The notes under the pieces were generated by a model. It saw only the letters and a program-made list of their open reading frames with translations. It was not told the origin of the DNA and searched no databases. The translations under genes and the position numbers were made by a program. From Xestospongia muta (taxonomy: Eukaryota > Porifera > Demospongiae > Haplosclerida > Petrosiidae), in contig OY848917.1 of assembly GCA_963693285.1 (NCBI GenBank), positions 21,148,245 through 21,212,244 of the forward strand: 64,000 bases of DNA. Direction: 5' to 3'. Shown here piece by piece: positions 26,410-42,100 of the stretch. Positions within the stretch are counted from its first letter, which is position 1. Each line of letters begins with the position of its first letter.

Positions 26410-26508
26410 CTCAGTAACAACATTCACATCGACATTATGGTTGAGAAATAGTTCAACGATGTCTCTATGTCCTTTAGAACTTGCATAATGAAGAGCTGCC
26501 CATCCTCT
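26410..26508 (-). CDS. Ankyrin exon 13, RGW type
   Basis: 33 codons starting RGWAALHYASSKGHRDIVEL and ending VNVVTE, with LNHNVDV in the loop. Acceptor CTAATAG, donor GTAATTGAG. It is followed by the largest intron, 15.8 kb, which is mostly family A satellite. Confidence 0.88.
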
Positions 26509-26955
26509 CTATTAGAAAAACACACAAACAATAAACAGTAAAGTGTAACTACTAACACTCTATATTTCACTCTATATTTATAAAAATTCAAAGCTAAACA
26601 AATGATGCTTCAATTCATGTCCATTACTGCTATTTTGGTGTGTCCATCTCAACTGATTATTGGAAAATTATGAAAAAGTGATCTCTATACATCTGATGGT
26701 GTCCAATAACAATAGGTAGGAAAACTAGTTAACAAACATGTTATAAAAACAAATGACATTTTTTCAAATGTTGTAATAAAGTCTTTGCATCCTCTTCTAC
26801 TTCTAATCTTCATCATATCTGGCATATTCTTAAAGACAATTTTCAACCTTTATTATGATAGTAAACAACTAATATTTCTCTTTAAGGAAAAGGATTTACA
26901 ATTTATCTTTAGTTATACTGACTGTCTCATATAACACATGCACATCAATACTTAC

Positions 26956-27054
26956 ATTGTCAACAAGATCTAGTTTGGCTCCTTTCTGTGCTAAAATAAA
27001 AACAACATCTTTGTGTCCATTCTCTGCTGCTAACATGACTGCAGTCATTCCACC
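26956..27054 (-). CDS. Ankyrin exon 12, GG type
   Basis: 33 codons starting GGMTAVMLAAENGHKDVVFI and ending LDLVDN. The last codon is AAT where the sisters have AAA, and the donor is GTAAGTATT. Acceptor TTTAG. Confidence 0.88.
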
Positions 27055-27240
27055 CTAAATATATTATTAATTATCACATTAACATGAATCATAACATCAA
27101 TATATTACCTTTACCAACACTTAGATGTATCAGTTCACTAGTAACATTACAAACTTAGACAAAATTATGTATAGTCAAGCAAATTATGAGTCAAATAACT
27201 TTCAATAATTAGACATTATAAATACAAATTTGAAACTTTA

Positions 27241-30200
27241 CAAAAAACTTCAAGCATTATTATATAATTCATACTACATTATATCAAATTTACATATTAT
27301 TGTATTATGAAGGACACATTCAAATGATAAGCAATAACAGCTGCATAAATGTGGAAACAAAAAGCAATAACATAAACAAAATAACAACAACACATTCAAT
27401 AAGCTCAAAATTCATACTAGAATATAGCTACAATATGCTTAAAATATAGGTAGAGAAACAACTTAGCAAGAAGATTCGTTAATTATTAGTGATACCCAAT
27501 GTCGTATCACACACAGTTAGGGTTAATAAAATTCATTGCTGATATAGCTATCAGCTGTTAAAAGATGCAATTTAATATCATTTGTAGCTCTCATAAGCTG
27601 CAATTACAATATAATGAATAAAATTGCAAATGTGAATACATATAGATACCACACAATCTAAAACAATTATGGTACACCCTTACAAGCTTCCCATCATAGC
27701 TATTAAAGACTATTAATCTTAATAAAAACAATAAGGTAACTAAATAACAACTTTCAATTCAAATGACTTAGAATTAATATTACATTATATCACACTTACC
27801 TCCTATTATATTTTAGACAACATATTCAGATGACAAGTCATTACACCAACAAAAATGTGAAAAATAAAACAATAGAGTAAACAAAATCACAACAACATAT
27901 TCAATATACTTAAATTCATACTACATTTATCAAAATTATATCCTATTATATTGTAAAGTACACATTCAAATAAGTACTTACAAAAACACAAATGTGGAAA
28001 TGAAAGCAATACAGCAAATAAAATAACAACAACTTGTTCAAAAAGCTCAAAATTCATACTAGAATATAGCTACAATATTTTTTTATACAGGTAGAGAAAC
28101 AACTTAGCAAGAAGATTCGAGCATTATTAGTGATACCCAATGTCGTATCACACACAGTTATGGTTAATTAAATTCATTGCTGATATAGTCATCAGCTGTT
28201 AAAAGATGCACTTTAATATCATTTGTGGCTCTCATAAGCTGCAATTACAATATAATGAATAAAATTGCAAATGTGAATACATATAGATATTACACAATTT
28301 AAAACAATTATGGTACACCCTTACAAGCTTCCCATCATAGCTATTAAAAACTATTAATGTTAGTAAAAACAATAGGGTAACTAAATAACAATGTTCAATT
28401 CAAATGACTTAGAATTAATATTACATTATATCACACTTACCGACTATTATATTTTAAACAACATATTCAGATGACAAGTCATCACACCAACATAAATGTG
28501 AAAAATAAAACAATAGAGTAAACAAAATCACAACAACACATTCAATATACTTAAATTCATACTAGATTCTATCAAAATTATATCCTATTATATTGTAAAG
28601 TACACAATCAAATAAGTACTTACAAAAACATAAATGTGGAAATGAAAACAATACAGTAAACAAAATGATAATAACTCATACTAGAATATAGCTACAATAT
28701 GCTTAAAATATAGGTAGAGAAACAACTTAACAAGAAGATTCGAGTATTATTAGTGATACCCAATGTCATATGCACACAATTAGGGTTAATAACATTCATT
28801 GCTGATATAGTCATCAGCTGTTAAAGGATGCACTTTAATGTCATTTGTGGCTTTCATAAGCTGCAATTACAATATAATGAATAAAATTGCAAATGTGAAT
28901 ACATATAGATACCACACAATCTAAAACAATTATGGTACACCCTTACAAGCTTCCCATCATAGCTATTAAAGACTATTAATCTTAATAAAAACAATAAGGT
29001 AACTAAATAACAACTTTCAATTCAAATGACTTAGAATTAATATTACATTATATCACACTTACCAACTATTGTATTTTAAACAACATATTCAGATGACAAG
29101 TAATCACACCAACATAAATGTGAAAAATAATACAATAGAGTAAACAAAATCACAACAACACATTCAATATACTAAAATTCATACTAGATTGTATCAAAAT
29201 TATATCCTATTATATTGTAAAGTACACATTCAAATAAGCACTTACAAAAACATAAATGTGGAAATGAAAACAATACAGCAAATAAAATAACAACAACTCG
29301 TTCAATAAGCTCAAAATTCATATTAGAACATAGCTATAATATTTTTTTTATACAGGTAGAGAAACAACTTAGCAAGAAGATTCGAGCATTATTAGTGATA
29401 CCCAATCTCATATCGCATGCAGTTAGGGTTAATAAAATTCATTGCTGATATAGCTATTAGCTGTTAAAAGATGCACTTTAATGTCATTTGTGGCTTTCAT
29501 AAGCTGCAATTACAATATAATCAATAAAATTGCAAATGTAAAAACATAAAGATATCACACAATCTAAAACAATTGTGGTACGCCTTTACAAGCTTCCCAT
29601 CATAGCTATTAAAAACTATTAATGTTAATAAAAACAATAAGGTAACTAAATAACAACTTTCAATTCAAATGACTTAGAATTAATATTACATTATATCACA
29701 CTTACCGACTATTATATTTTAAACAACATATTCAGATGACAAGTAATCACACCAACATAAATGTGAAAAATAAAACAATAGAGTAAACAAAATCACAACA
29801 ACACATTCAATATACTAAAATTCATACTAGATTGTATCAAAGTTATATCCTATTATATTGTAAAGTACACATTCAAATAAGCACTTACAAAAACATAAAT
29901 GTGGAAATGAAAACAATACAGCAAATAAAATAACAACAACTCGTTCAATAAGCTCAAAATTCATATTAGAATATAGCTATAATATTCTTAAAATACAGGT
30001 AGAGAAACAACTTAGCAAGAAGATTCGAGCATTATTAGTGATACCCAATGTCATATCGCATGCAGTTAGGGTTAATAAAATTCATTGCTGGTATAGCTAT
30101 CAGCTGTTAAAAGATGCACTTTAATGTCATTTGTGGCTTTCATAAGCTCCAATTACAATACAATGAATAAAATTGCAAATGTGAATACATATAGATACCA

Positions 30201-33200
30201 CACAATCTAAAACAATTATGGTACACCCTTACAAGCTTCTCATCATAGCTATTAAAGACTATTAATCTTAATAAAAACAATAAGGTAACTAAATAACAAC
30301 TTTCAATTCAAATGACTTAGAATTAATATTACATTATATCACACTTACCGGCTATTATATTTTAAACAACATATTCAGATGACAAGTCATCACACCAACA
30401 TAAATGTGAAAAATAATACAATAGAGTAAACAAAATCACAACAACATATTCAATATACTTAAAATTTATACTACATTATATCAAAATTATATCCTATTAT
30501 ATTGTAAAGGACACATTCAAATAAGCACTTACAAAAACATAAATGTGGAAATGAAAACAATACAGCAAATAAAATAACAACAACTCGTTCAATAAGCTCA
30601 AAATTCATACTAGAATATAGCTAAAATATTTTTTTTATACAGGTAGAGAAACAACTTAGCAAGAAGATTCGAGCATTATTAGTGATACCCAATGTCATAT
30701 TGCACGCAGTTAGGGTTAATAAAATTCATTGCTAATATAGCTATCAGCTGTTAAAGAATGCACTTTAATGTCATTTGTGGCTTTCATAAGCTCCAATTAC
30801 AATATAATCAATAAAATTGCAAATGTGAATACATATAGATACCACACAATCTAAAACAATTATGGTACACCCTTACAAGCTTCCCATCATAGCTATTAAA
30901 GACTATTAATCTTAATAAAAACAATAAGGTAACTAAATAACAACTTTCAATTCAAATGACTTAGAATTAATACTACATTATATCACACTTACCGGCTATT
31001 ATATTTTAAACAACATATTCAGATGACAAGTCATCACACCAACATAAATGTGAAAAATAAAACAATAGAGTAAACAAAATCACAACAACATATTCAATAT
31101 AGTTAAAATTTATACTACATTACATCAAAATTATATCCTATTATATTGTAAAGTACACATTCAAATAAGCACTTACAAAAACATAAATTTGGAAATGAAA
31201 ACAATACAGCAAATAAAATAACAACAACTCGTTCAATAAGCTCAAAATTCATACTAGAATATAGCTATAATATTTTTTTTATACAGGTAGAGAAACAACT
31301 TAGCAAGAAGATTCGAGCATTATTAGTGATACCCAATGTCATATTGCACGCAGTTAGGGTTAATAAAATTCATTGCTAATATAGCTATCAGCTGTTAAAG
31401 AATGCACTTTAATGTCATTTGTGGCTTTCATAAGCTGCAATTACAATATAATGAATAAAATTGCAAATGTGAATACATATAGATACCACACAATCTAAAA
31501 CAATTGTGGTACACCCTTACAAGCTTCCCATCATAGCTATTAAAGACTATTAATCTTAATAAAAACAATAAGGTAACTAAATAACAACTTTCAATTCAAA
31601 TGACTTAGAATTAATACTACATTATATCACTCTTACCAACTATTATATTTTAAACAACATATTCAGATGACAAGTAATCACACCAACATAAATGTGAAAA
31701 ATAAAACAATAGAGTAAACAAAATCACAACAACATATTCAATATAGTTAAAATTTATACTACATTATATCAAAATTATATCCTATTATATTGTAAAGGAC
31801 ACATTCAAATAAGTACTTACAAAAACATAAATGTGGAAACGAAAAGAATACAGTAAACAAAATGATAATAACTCATACTAGAATATAGCTACAATATGCT
31901 TAAAATATAGGTAGAGAAACAACTTAGCAAGAAGATTTGAGTATTATTAGTGATACCCAATGTCATATCACACACAGTTAGGGTTAATAAAATTCATTGT
32001 TGATATAGTCATCAGCTGTTAAAAGATGCATTTTAATGTCATTTGTAGCTTTCATAAGCTCCAATTACAATATAATCAATAAAATTGCAAATGTGAATAC
32101 ATATAGATACCACACAATCTAAAACAATTGTGGTACACCCTTACAAGCTTCCCATCATAGCTATTAAAGACTATTAATCTTAATAAAAACAATAAGGTAA
32201 CTAAATAACAACTTTCAATTCAAATGACTTAGAATTAATATTACATTATATCACACTTACCAACTATTATATTTTAAACAACATATTCAGATGACAAATC
32301 ATCACACCAACATAAATGTGAAAAATAAAACAATAGAGTAAACAAAATCACAACAACACATTCAATATACTTAAAATTTATACTACATTGTGTCAAAATT
32401 ATATCCTATTATATTGTAAAGGACACTTTCAAATAAGTACTTACAAAAACATAAATGTGAAAATGAAAACAATACAGTAAACAAAATCATAATAACTCAT
32501 ACTAGAATATAGCTACAATATGCTTAAAATATAGGTAGAGAAACTACTTAGCAAGAAGATTTGAGTATTATTAGTGATACCCAATGTCGTATCACACACA
32601 GTTAGGGTTAATAAAATTCATTGCTGATATAGCTATTAGTAGTTAAAGAATGCACTTTAATGTCATTTGTGGCTTTCATAAGCTCCAATTACAATATAAT
32701 GAATAAAATTGCAAATGTGAACACATATAGGTACCACACAATCTAAAACAATTGTGGTACACCCTTACAAGCTTCCCATCATAGCTATTAAAGACTATTA
32801 ATGTTAATAAAAACAATAGGGTAACAAAATAACAACTTTCAATTCAAATGACTTAGAATTAATACTACATTATATCACACTTACCGACTATTATATTTTA
32901 AACAACATATTCAGATGACAAGTAATCACACCAACATAAATGTGAAAAATAAAACAATAGAGTAAACAAAATCACAACAACACATTCAATATACTTAAAA
33001 TTTATACTACATTATATCAAAATTATACCCTATTATATTGTAAAGGACACATTCAAATAAGTACTTACAAAAACATAAATGTGGAAATGAAAACAATACA
33101 GTAAACAAAATCATAATAACTCATACTAGAATATAGATATAATATGCTTAAAATATAGGTAGAGATACAACTTAGCAAGAAAATTCGAGTATTATTAGTG

Positions 33201-34870
33201 ATACCCAATGTCGTATCAGACACAGTTAGGGTTAATAAAATTCATTGCTGAAATAGTCATCAGCTGTTAAAGGATGCACTTTAATGTCATTTGTGGCTTT
33301 CATAAGATGCAATTACAATATAATGAGTAAAATTGCAAATGTGAATACATATAGATACCACACAATCTAAAACAATTGTGGTACACCCTTACAAGCTTCC
33401 CATCATAGCTATTAAAGACTATTAATGTTAATATAAAACAATAGGGTAACTAAATAATAACTTTAAATTCAAATGACTTAGAATTAATACTACATTATAT
33501 CACACTTACCAACTATTATATTTTAAACAACATATTCAGATGACAAGTAATCACACCAACATAAATGTGAAAAATAAAACAATAGAGTAAACAAAATCAC
33601 AACAACACATTCAATATACTTAAAATTTATACTACATTATATCAAAATTATATCCTATTATATTGTAAAGGACACATTCAAATAAGTACTTACAAAAACA
33701 TAAATGTGGAAATGAAAACAATACAGTAAACAAAATGATAATAACTCATACTAGAATATAGCTACAATATGCTTAAAATATAGGTAGAAAAACAACTTAG
33801 CAAGAAAATTCAAGTATTATTAGTGATACCCAATGTCGTATCACACACAGTTAGGGTTAATAAAATTCATTGCTGAAATAGTCATCAGCTGTTAAAGGAT
33901 GCACTTTAATGTCATTTGTGGCTTTCATAAGCTGCAATTACAATATAATGAATAAAATTGCAAATGTGAATACATATAGATACCACACAATCTAAAACAA
34001 TTGTGGTACACCCTTACAAGCTTCCCATCATAGCTATTAAAAACTATTAATGTTAATATAAAACAATAGGGTAACTAAACAATAACTTTCAATTCAAATG
34101 ACTTAGAATTAATATTACATTATATCACACTTACCGACTATTATATTTTAAACAACATATTCAGATGACAAGTAATCACACCAACATAAATGTGAAAAAT
34201 AAAACAATAGAGTAAACAAAATCACAACAACATATTCAATATAGTTAAAATTTGTACTACATTATATCAAAATTATATCCTATTATATTGTAAAGGACAC
34301 ATTCAAATAAGTACTTACAAAAACATTAATGTGAAAATGAAAACAATACAGTAAACAAAATCATACTAACTCATACTAGAATATAGCTACAATATGCTTA
34401 AAATATAGGTAGAGAAACAACTTAGCAAGAAGATTCGAGTATTATTAGTGATACCCAATGTCGTATCACACACAGTTAGGGTCAATTAAATTCATTGTTG
34501 ATATAGCTATCAGCTGTTAAAAGATGCACTTTAATGTCATTTGTGGCTTTCATAAGCTGCAATTACAATATAATCAATAAAATTGCAAATGTGAATACAT
34601 ATAGATACCACACAATCTAAAACAATTATGGTACACTCTTACAAGCTTCCCATCATAGCTATTAAAAACTATTAATGTTAATAAAAACAATAAGGTAACT
34701 AAATAACAACATTCAATTCAAATGACTTAGAATTAATATTACATTATATCACACTTACCTCCTATTATATTTAAACAACACATTCAGATGACAAGTCATC
34801 GCACCAACATAAATGTGAAAAATAAAACAATAGAGTAAACAAAATCACAACAACACATTCAATATATTTA
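27241..34870. repeat. Satellite array 2, family B, about 12 monomers of about 640 bp
   Basis: ATTATTAGTGATACCCAATG recurs near 27482, 28123, 28746, 29388 and 30031, giving periods of about 620-643 bp. Most monomers carry CAGTTAGGGTTAATAAAATT, CACACTTACC(G/A)(A/G)CTATT and AACATATTCAGATGACAAGT. Family B clearly shares its ancestor with family A but differs throughout. The array fills the intron between exons 11 and 12. Confidence 0.95.
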
Positions 34871-34919
34871 AAATTCATCTTAATTCTCTTACATCCTCAT
34901 TAATATAATCTTAACTAAT

Positions 34920-34939
34920 TAAGCCATACAAATGGCTTA
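34920..34939. repeat. Hairpin-forming inverted repeat, second copy
   Basis: TAAGCCAT, loop ACAA, ATGGCTTA. The stem is intact and only the loop has changed. Confidence 0.65.
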
Positions 34940-35277
34940 CTACTTCAAGCTCTGTAAAAACTACTACTTTCATTCTTAAACCACTTGAAATAAAACTTCT
35001 AAAACCATATACCTTATGTAAAAACATAAATGTCTGTATAAAATAATCTTTAAAGTCTTCTAGTTTTGTAATTATTTTGGCACAAACAGAACAATAACAA
35101 GAAAGAAGAAAAACATTGTGCTGCTCTTATACTGGTGCTACCACCTGCTTTATATACTTCTTAGAGTTAGGTAAAGTAGTCTTATATCGTTACCATATCT
35201 ATGCTATATCTTCATTAATAGTTACTATCCATTCACATAACTTAAACAATACAGTTCATTCTCATCATCTCAATTAC

Positions 35278-35376
35278 CTTAGTAACAACATTCACATCGA
35301 CATTATGGTTGAGAAATAGTTCAACGATGTCTCTATGTCCTTTAGAACTTGCATAATGAAGAGCTGCCCATCCTCT
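35278..35376 (-). CDS. Ankyrin exon 11, RGW type
   Basis: 33 codons starting RGWAALHYASSKGHRDIVEL and ending VNVVTK, with LNHNVDV in the loop. Acceptor CTAATAG, donor GTAATTGAG. It is followed by an 8.2-kb satellite intron. Confidence 0.88.
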
Positions 35377-35823
35377 CTATTAGAAAAACACACAAACAAT
35401 AAACAGTAAAGTGTAACTACTAACACTCTATATTTCACTCTATATTTATAAAAATTCAAAGCTAAACAAATGATGCTTCAATTCATGTCCATTACTGCTA
35501 TTTTGGTGTGTCCATCTCAACTGATTATTGGAAAATTATAAAAAAGTGATCTCTATACATCTGATGGTGTCCAATAACAATAGGTAGGAAAACTAGTTAA
35601 CAAACATGTTATAAAAACAAATGACATTTTTTCAAATATTGTAATAAAGTCTTTGCATCCTCTTCTACTTCTAATCTTCATCATATCTGGCATATTCTTA
35701 AAGACAATTTTCAACCTTTATTATGATAGTAAACAACTAATATTTCTCTTTAAGGAAAAGGATTTACAATTTATCTTTAGTTATACTGACTGTCTCATAT
35801 AACACATGCACATCAACACTTAC

Positions 35824-35922
35824 TTTGTCAACAAGATCTAGTTTGGCTCCTTTCTGTGCTAAAATAAAAACAACATCTTTGTGTCCATTCTCTGCTGCTA
35901 ACATGACTGCAGTCATTCCACC
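35824..35922 (-). CDS. Ankyrin exon 10, GG type
   Basis: 33 codons starting GGMTAVMLAAENGHKDVVFI and ending LDLVDK. Acceptor TTTAG, donor GTAAGTG. Apart from its last codon it appears to match the protein of the exon at 26956-27054. Confidence 0.88.
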
Positions 35923-36110
35923 CTAAATATATTATTAATTACCACATTAACATGAATCATAACATCAATATATTACCTTTACCAACACTTAGATGTATCA
36001 GTACACTAGTAACATTACAAACTTAGACAAAATTATGGATAGTCAAACAAAATATAAGTCAAATAACTTTCAATAATTGGACATTATAAATACAAATTTG
36101 AAACTTTACA

Positions 36111-39100
36111 AAAAACTTCAAGCATTATTATATAATTCATACTACATTATATCAAATTTACATATTATTGTATTATGAAGGACACATTCAAATGATAAGC
36201 AATAACAGCTGCATAAATGTGGAAACAAAAAGCAATAACATAAACAAAATAACAACAACTCGTTCAATAAGCTCAAAATTCATACTAGAATATAGCTACA
36301 ATATGCTTAAAATGTAAGTATCAAAACAACTTAGCAAAAAGATTTAAGCATTATTAGTGATACACAATGTCATACCACACACAATTAGAATTAATAAAAT
36401 TCATTGCTGATATAGCTATCAGTAGTTAAAGAATGCACTTCAATGTCATTTGTGGCTTTCATAAGCTGCAATTACAATATAATGAATAAAATTACAAATG
36501 TGAATACATATAGATATTACACAATCTAAAACAATTATGGTACACCCTTACAAGCTTCCCATCATAGCTATTAAAAACTATTAATGTTAATAAAAACAAT
36601 AAGGTAACTAAATAACAACTTTCAATTCAAATGACTTAGAATTAATATTACATTATATCACGCTTACCAACTATTATATTTTAAACAACATATTCAGATG
36701 ACAAGTCATCACACCAACATAAATGTGAAAAATAAAAAATAGAGTAAACAAAATCACAACAACACATTCAATATACTTAAAATTTATACTACATTGTGTC
36801 AAAATTATATCCTATTATATTGTAAAGTATACATTCAAATAAGTACTTACAAAAACATAAATGTGGAAATGAAAGCAATACAGTAAACAAAATGATAATA
36901 ACTCATACTAGAATATAGCTACAATATGCTTAAAATATAGGTAGAGAAACAACTTAGCAAGAAGATTCGAGCATTATTAGTGATACCCAATGTCGTTTCA
37001 CACACAGTTAGGGTTAATAAAATTCATTGCTGATATAGTCATCAGCTGTTAAAAGATGCAATTTAATATCATTTGTAGCTCTCATAAGCTGCAATTACAA
37101 TATAATGAATAAAATTGCAAATGTGGATACATATAGATACCACACAATCTAAAACAATTATGGTACACCCTTACAAGCTTCCCATCATAGCTATTAAAGA
37201 CTATTAATCTTAATAAAAACAATAGGGTAACTAAATAACAACTTTCAATTCAAAAGACTTAGAATTAATACTACATTATATCACACTTACCAACTATTAT
37301 ATTTTAAACAACATATTCAGATGACAAGTCATTACACCAACAAAAATGTGAAAAATAAAACAATAGAGTAAAAAAATCACAACAACACATTGAATATACT
37401 TAAATTCATACTACATTTATCAAAATTATATCCTATTATATTGTAAAGTACACATTCAAATAAGTACTTACAAAAACACAAATGTGGAAATGAAAGCAAT
37501 ACAGCAAATAAAATAACAACAACTTGTTCAATAAGCTCAAAATTCATACTAGAATATAGCTATAATATTTTTTTATACAGGTAGAGAAACAACTTAGCAA
37601 GAAGATTCGAGTATTATTAGTGATACCCAATGTCGTATCACACACAGTTATGGTTAATTAAATTCATTGCTGATATAGTCATCAGCTGTTAAAAGATGCA
37701 ATTTAATATCATTTGTGGCTCTCATAAGCTGCAATTACAATATAATGAATAAAATTGCAAATGTGAATACATATAGATACCACACAATCTAAAACAATTA
37801 TGGTACACCCTTACAAGCTTCCCATCATAGCTATTAAAAACTATTAATGTTAATAAAAACAATAGGGTAACAAAATAACAATATTCAATTCAAATGACTT
37901 AGAATTAATATTACATTATATCACACTTACCAACTATTATATTTTAAACAACATATTCAGATGACAAGTAATCACACCAACATAAATGTGAAAAATAAAA
38001 CAATAGAGTAAACAAAATCACAACAACAAATTCAATATACTTAAATTCATACTAGATTGTATCAAAATTATATCCTATTATATTGTAAAGTACACAATCA
38101 AATAAGTACTTACAAAAACATAAATGTGGAAATGAAAACAATACAGTAAACAAAATGATAATAACTCATACTAGAATATAGCTACAATATGCTTAAAATA
38201 TAGGTAGAGAAACAACTTAACAAGAAGATTCGAGTATTATTAGTGATACCCAATGTCATATGCACACAATTAGGGTTAATAAAATTCATTGCTGATATAG
38301 TCATCAGCTGTTAAAGGATGCACTTTAATGTCATTTGTGGCTTTCATAAGCTGCAATTACAATATAATCAATAAAATTGCAAATGTGAATACATATAGAT
38401 ACCACACAATCTAAAACAATTATGGTACACCCTTACAAGCTTCCCATCATAGCTATTAAAGACTATTAATCTTAATAAAAACAATAGGGTAACTAAATAA
38501 CAACATTCAATTCAAATGACTTAGAATTAATATTACATTATATCACACTTACCGGCTATTATATTTTAAACAACATATTCAGATGACAAGTAATCACACC
38601 AACATAAATGTGAAAAATAAAACAATAGAGTAAACAAAATCACAACAACACATTCAATATACTAAAATTCATACTAGATTGTATCAAAATTATATCCTAT
38701 TATATTGTAAAGTACACATTCAAATAAGCACTTACAAAAACATAAATGTGGAAATGAAAACAATACAGCAAATAAAATAACAACAACTCGTTCAATAAGC
38801 TCAAAATTCATACTAGAATATAGCTATAATATTCTTAAAATACAGGTAGAGAAATAACTTAGCAAGAAGATTCGAGCATTATTAGTGATACCCAATGTCA
38901 TATCGCATGCAGTTAGGGTTAATAAAATTCATTGCTAATATAGCTATTAGCTGTTACAAGATGCACTTTAATGTCATTTGTGGCTTTCATAAGCTGCAAT
39001 TACAATATAATCAATAAAATTGCAAATGTGAATACATATAGATACCACACAATCTAAAACAATTGTGGTACGCCTTTACAAGCTTCCCATCATAGCTATT

Positions 39101-42100
39101 AAAGACTATTAATCTTAATAAAAACAATAAGGTAACTAAATAACAACTTTCAATTCAAATGACTTAGAATTAATATTACATTATATCACACTTACCTCCT
39201 ATTATATTTTAAACAACATATTCAGATGACAAGTAATCACACCAACATAAATGTGAAAAATAAAACAATAGAGTAAACAAAATCACAACAACACATTCAA
39301 TATACTTAAATTCATACTAGATTGTATCAAAATTATATCCTATTATATTGTAAAGTACACATTCAAATAAGTACTTACAAAAACATAAATGTGGAAATGA
39401 AAACAATACAGCAAATAAAATAACAACAACTCGTTCAATAAGCTCAAAATTCATACTAGAATATAGCTATAATATTCTTAAAATACAGGTAGAGAAATAA
39501 CTTAGCAAGAAGATTCGTTAATTATTAGTGATACCCAATATCATATCGCATGCAGTTAGGGTTAATAAAATTCATTGCTGATATAGCTATCAGCTGTTAA
39601 AAGATGCACTTTAATGTCATTTGTGGCTTTCATAAGCTGCAATTACAATATAATCAATAAAATTGCAAATGTGAATACATATAGATACCACACAATACAA
39701 AACAATTATGGTACACCCTTACAAGCTTCCCATCATAGCTATTAAAAACTATTAATGTTAATAAAAACAATAAGGTAACTAAATAACAACTTTCAATTCA
39801 AATGACTTAGAATTAATATTACATTATATCACACTTACCGGCTATTATATTTTAAACAACATATTCAGATGACAAGTCATCACACCAACATAAATGTGAA
39901 AAATAAAACAATAGAGTAAACAAAATCACAACAACACGTTCAATATACTTAAATTCATACTAGATTGTATCAAAATTATATCCTATTATATTGTAAAGTA
40001 CACAATCAAATAAGTACTTACAAAAACATAAATGTGGAAATGAAAACAATACAATAAACAAAATGATAATAACTCATGCTAAAATATAGCTACAATATGC
40101 TTAAAATATAGGTAGAGAAACAACTTAACAAGAAGATTCGAGTATTATTAGTGATACCCAATGTCATATGCACACAATTAGGGTTAATAAAATTCATTGC
40201 TGATATAGCTATTAGCTGTTAAAAGATGCACTTTAATGTCATTTGTGGCTTTCATAAGCTGCAATTACAATATAATCAATAAAATTGCAAATGTGAATAC
40301 ATATAGATACCACACAATACCAAAACAATTGTGGTACACCCTTACAAGCTTCCCATCATAGCTATTAAAAACTATTAATGTTAATAAAAACAATAAGGTA
40401 ACTAAATAACAACATTCAATTCAAATGACTTAGAATTAATATTACATTATATCACACTTACCGGCTATTATATTTTAAACAACATATTCAGATGACAAGT
40501 AATCACACCAACATAAATGTGAAAAATAAAACAATAGAGTAAACAAAATCACAACAACACATTCAATATACTAAAATTCATACTAGATTGTATCAAAATT
40601 ATATCCTATTATATTGTAAAGTACACATTCAAATAAGCACTTACAAAAACATAAATGTGGAAATGAAAACAATACAGCAAATGAAATAACAACAACTCAT
40701 TCAATAAGCTCAAAATTCATATTAGAATATAGCTATAATATTCTTAAAATACAGGTAGAGAAACAACTTAGCAAGAAGATTCAAGCATTATTAGTGATAC
40801 CCAATCTCATATCGCATGCAGTTAGGGTTAATAAAATTCATTGCTGATATAGCTATCAGCTGTTAAAAGATGCACTTTAATGTCACTTGTAGCTTTCATA
40901 AGCTGCAATTACAATATAATCAATAAAATTGCAAATGTGAATACATAAAGATACCACACAATCTAAAACAATTGTGGTATGCCTTTACAAGCTTCCCATC
41001 ATAGCTATTAAAGACTATTAATCTTAATAAAAACAATAAGGTAACTAAATAACAACTTTCAATTCAAATGACTTAGAATTAATATTACATTATATCACAC
41101 TTACCGACTATTATATTTTAAACAACATATTCAGATGACAAGTAATCACACCAACATAAATGTGAAAAATAAAACAATAGAGTAAACAAAATCACAACAC
41201 ATTCAATATACTTAAATTCATACTAGATTGTATCAAAATTATATCCTATTATATTGTAAAGTACACATTCAAATAAGTACTTACAAAAACATAAATGTGG
41301 AAATGAAAACAATACAGCAGATAAAATAACAACAACTCGTTCAATAAGCTCAAAATTCATATTAGAATATAGCTATAATATTCTTAAAATACAGGTAGAG
41401 AAACAACTTAGCAAGAAGATTCGAGCATTATTAGTGATACCCAATGTCATATCGCATGCAGTTAGGGTTAATAAAATTCATTGCTGATATAGCTATCAGC
41501 TGTTAAAAGATGCACTTTAATGTCATTTGTGGCTTTCATAAGCTCCAATTACAATATAATGAATAAAATTGCAAATGTGAATACATATAGATACCACACA
41601 ATCTAAAACAATTATGGTACACCCTTACAAGCTTCTTATCATAGCTATTAAAGACTATTAATCTTAATAAAAACAATAAGGTAACTAAATAACAACTTTC
41701 AATTCAAATGACTTAGAATTAATATTACATTATATCACACTTACCTCCTATTATATTTTAAACAACATATTCAGATGACAAGTAATCACACCAACATAAA
41801 TGTGAAAAATAAAACAATAGAGTAAACAAAATCACAACAACATATTCAATATACTTAAAATTTATACTACATTATATCAAAATTATATCCTATTATATTG
41901 TAAAGGACACATTCAAATAAGCACTTACAAAAACATAAATGTGGAAATGAAAACAATACAGCAAATAAAATAACAACAACTCGTTCAATAAGCTCAAAAT
42001 TCATACTAGAATATAGCTATAATATTTTTTTATACAGATAGAGAAACAACTTAGCAAGAAGATTCGAGCATTATTAGTGATACCCAATGTCATATTGCAC

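Larger units (their letters stand above)
25986..27240 (-). repeat. Duplicated exon-pair module, copy at 26 kb
   Basis: Holds exons 12 and 13, a 447-bp intron between them, and conserved flanks that begin with ACATCCTCATTAATATAATC and end near TCATACTACATTATATCAAA. Closely related copies begin near 34.87, 45.63, 53.40 and 58.66 kb, with a longer relative at 49.6 kb. Confidence 0.9.
34871..36110 (-). repeat. Duplicated exon-pair module, copy at 35 kb
   Basis: Near-identical to the 26-kb copy over exons 10 and 11, the 447-bp intron and both flanks. Notable differences are ATACAAATGG for ATAAAAATGG in the hairpin loop and CTTCATTAATAG for CTTCTCTAATAG. Confidence 0.9.

Noticed and set aside
26248..26451. 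67-codon plus-strand frame starting MCCSYTGATTCFIYF, repeated at 35116, 45888, 53497 and 58909
   Set aside because: It lies in the duplicated intron and its end runs antisense through the RGW-type ankyrin exon. Its similarity is explained by segmental duplication; the codon pattern and composition give no support for a gene.
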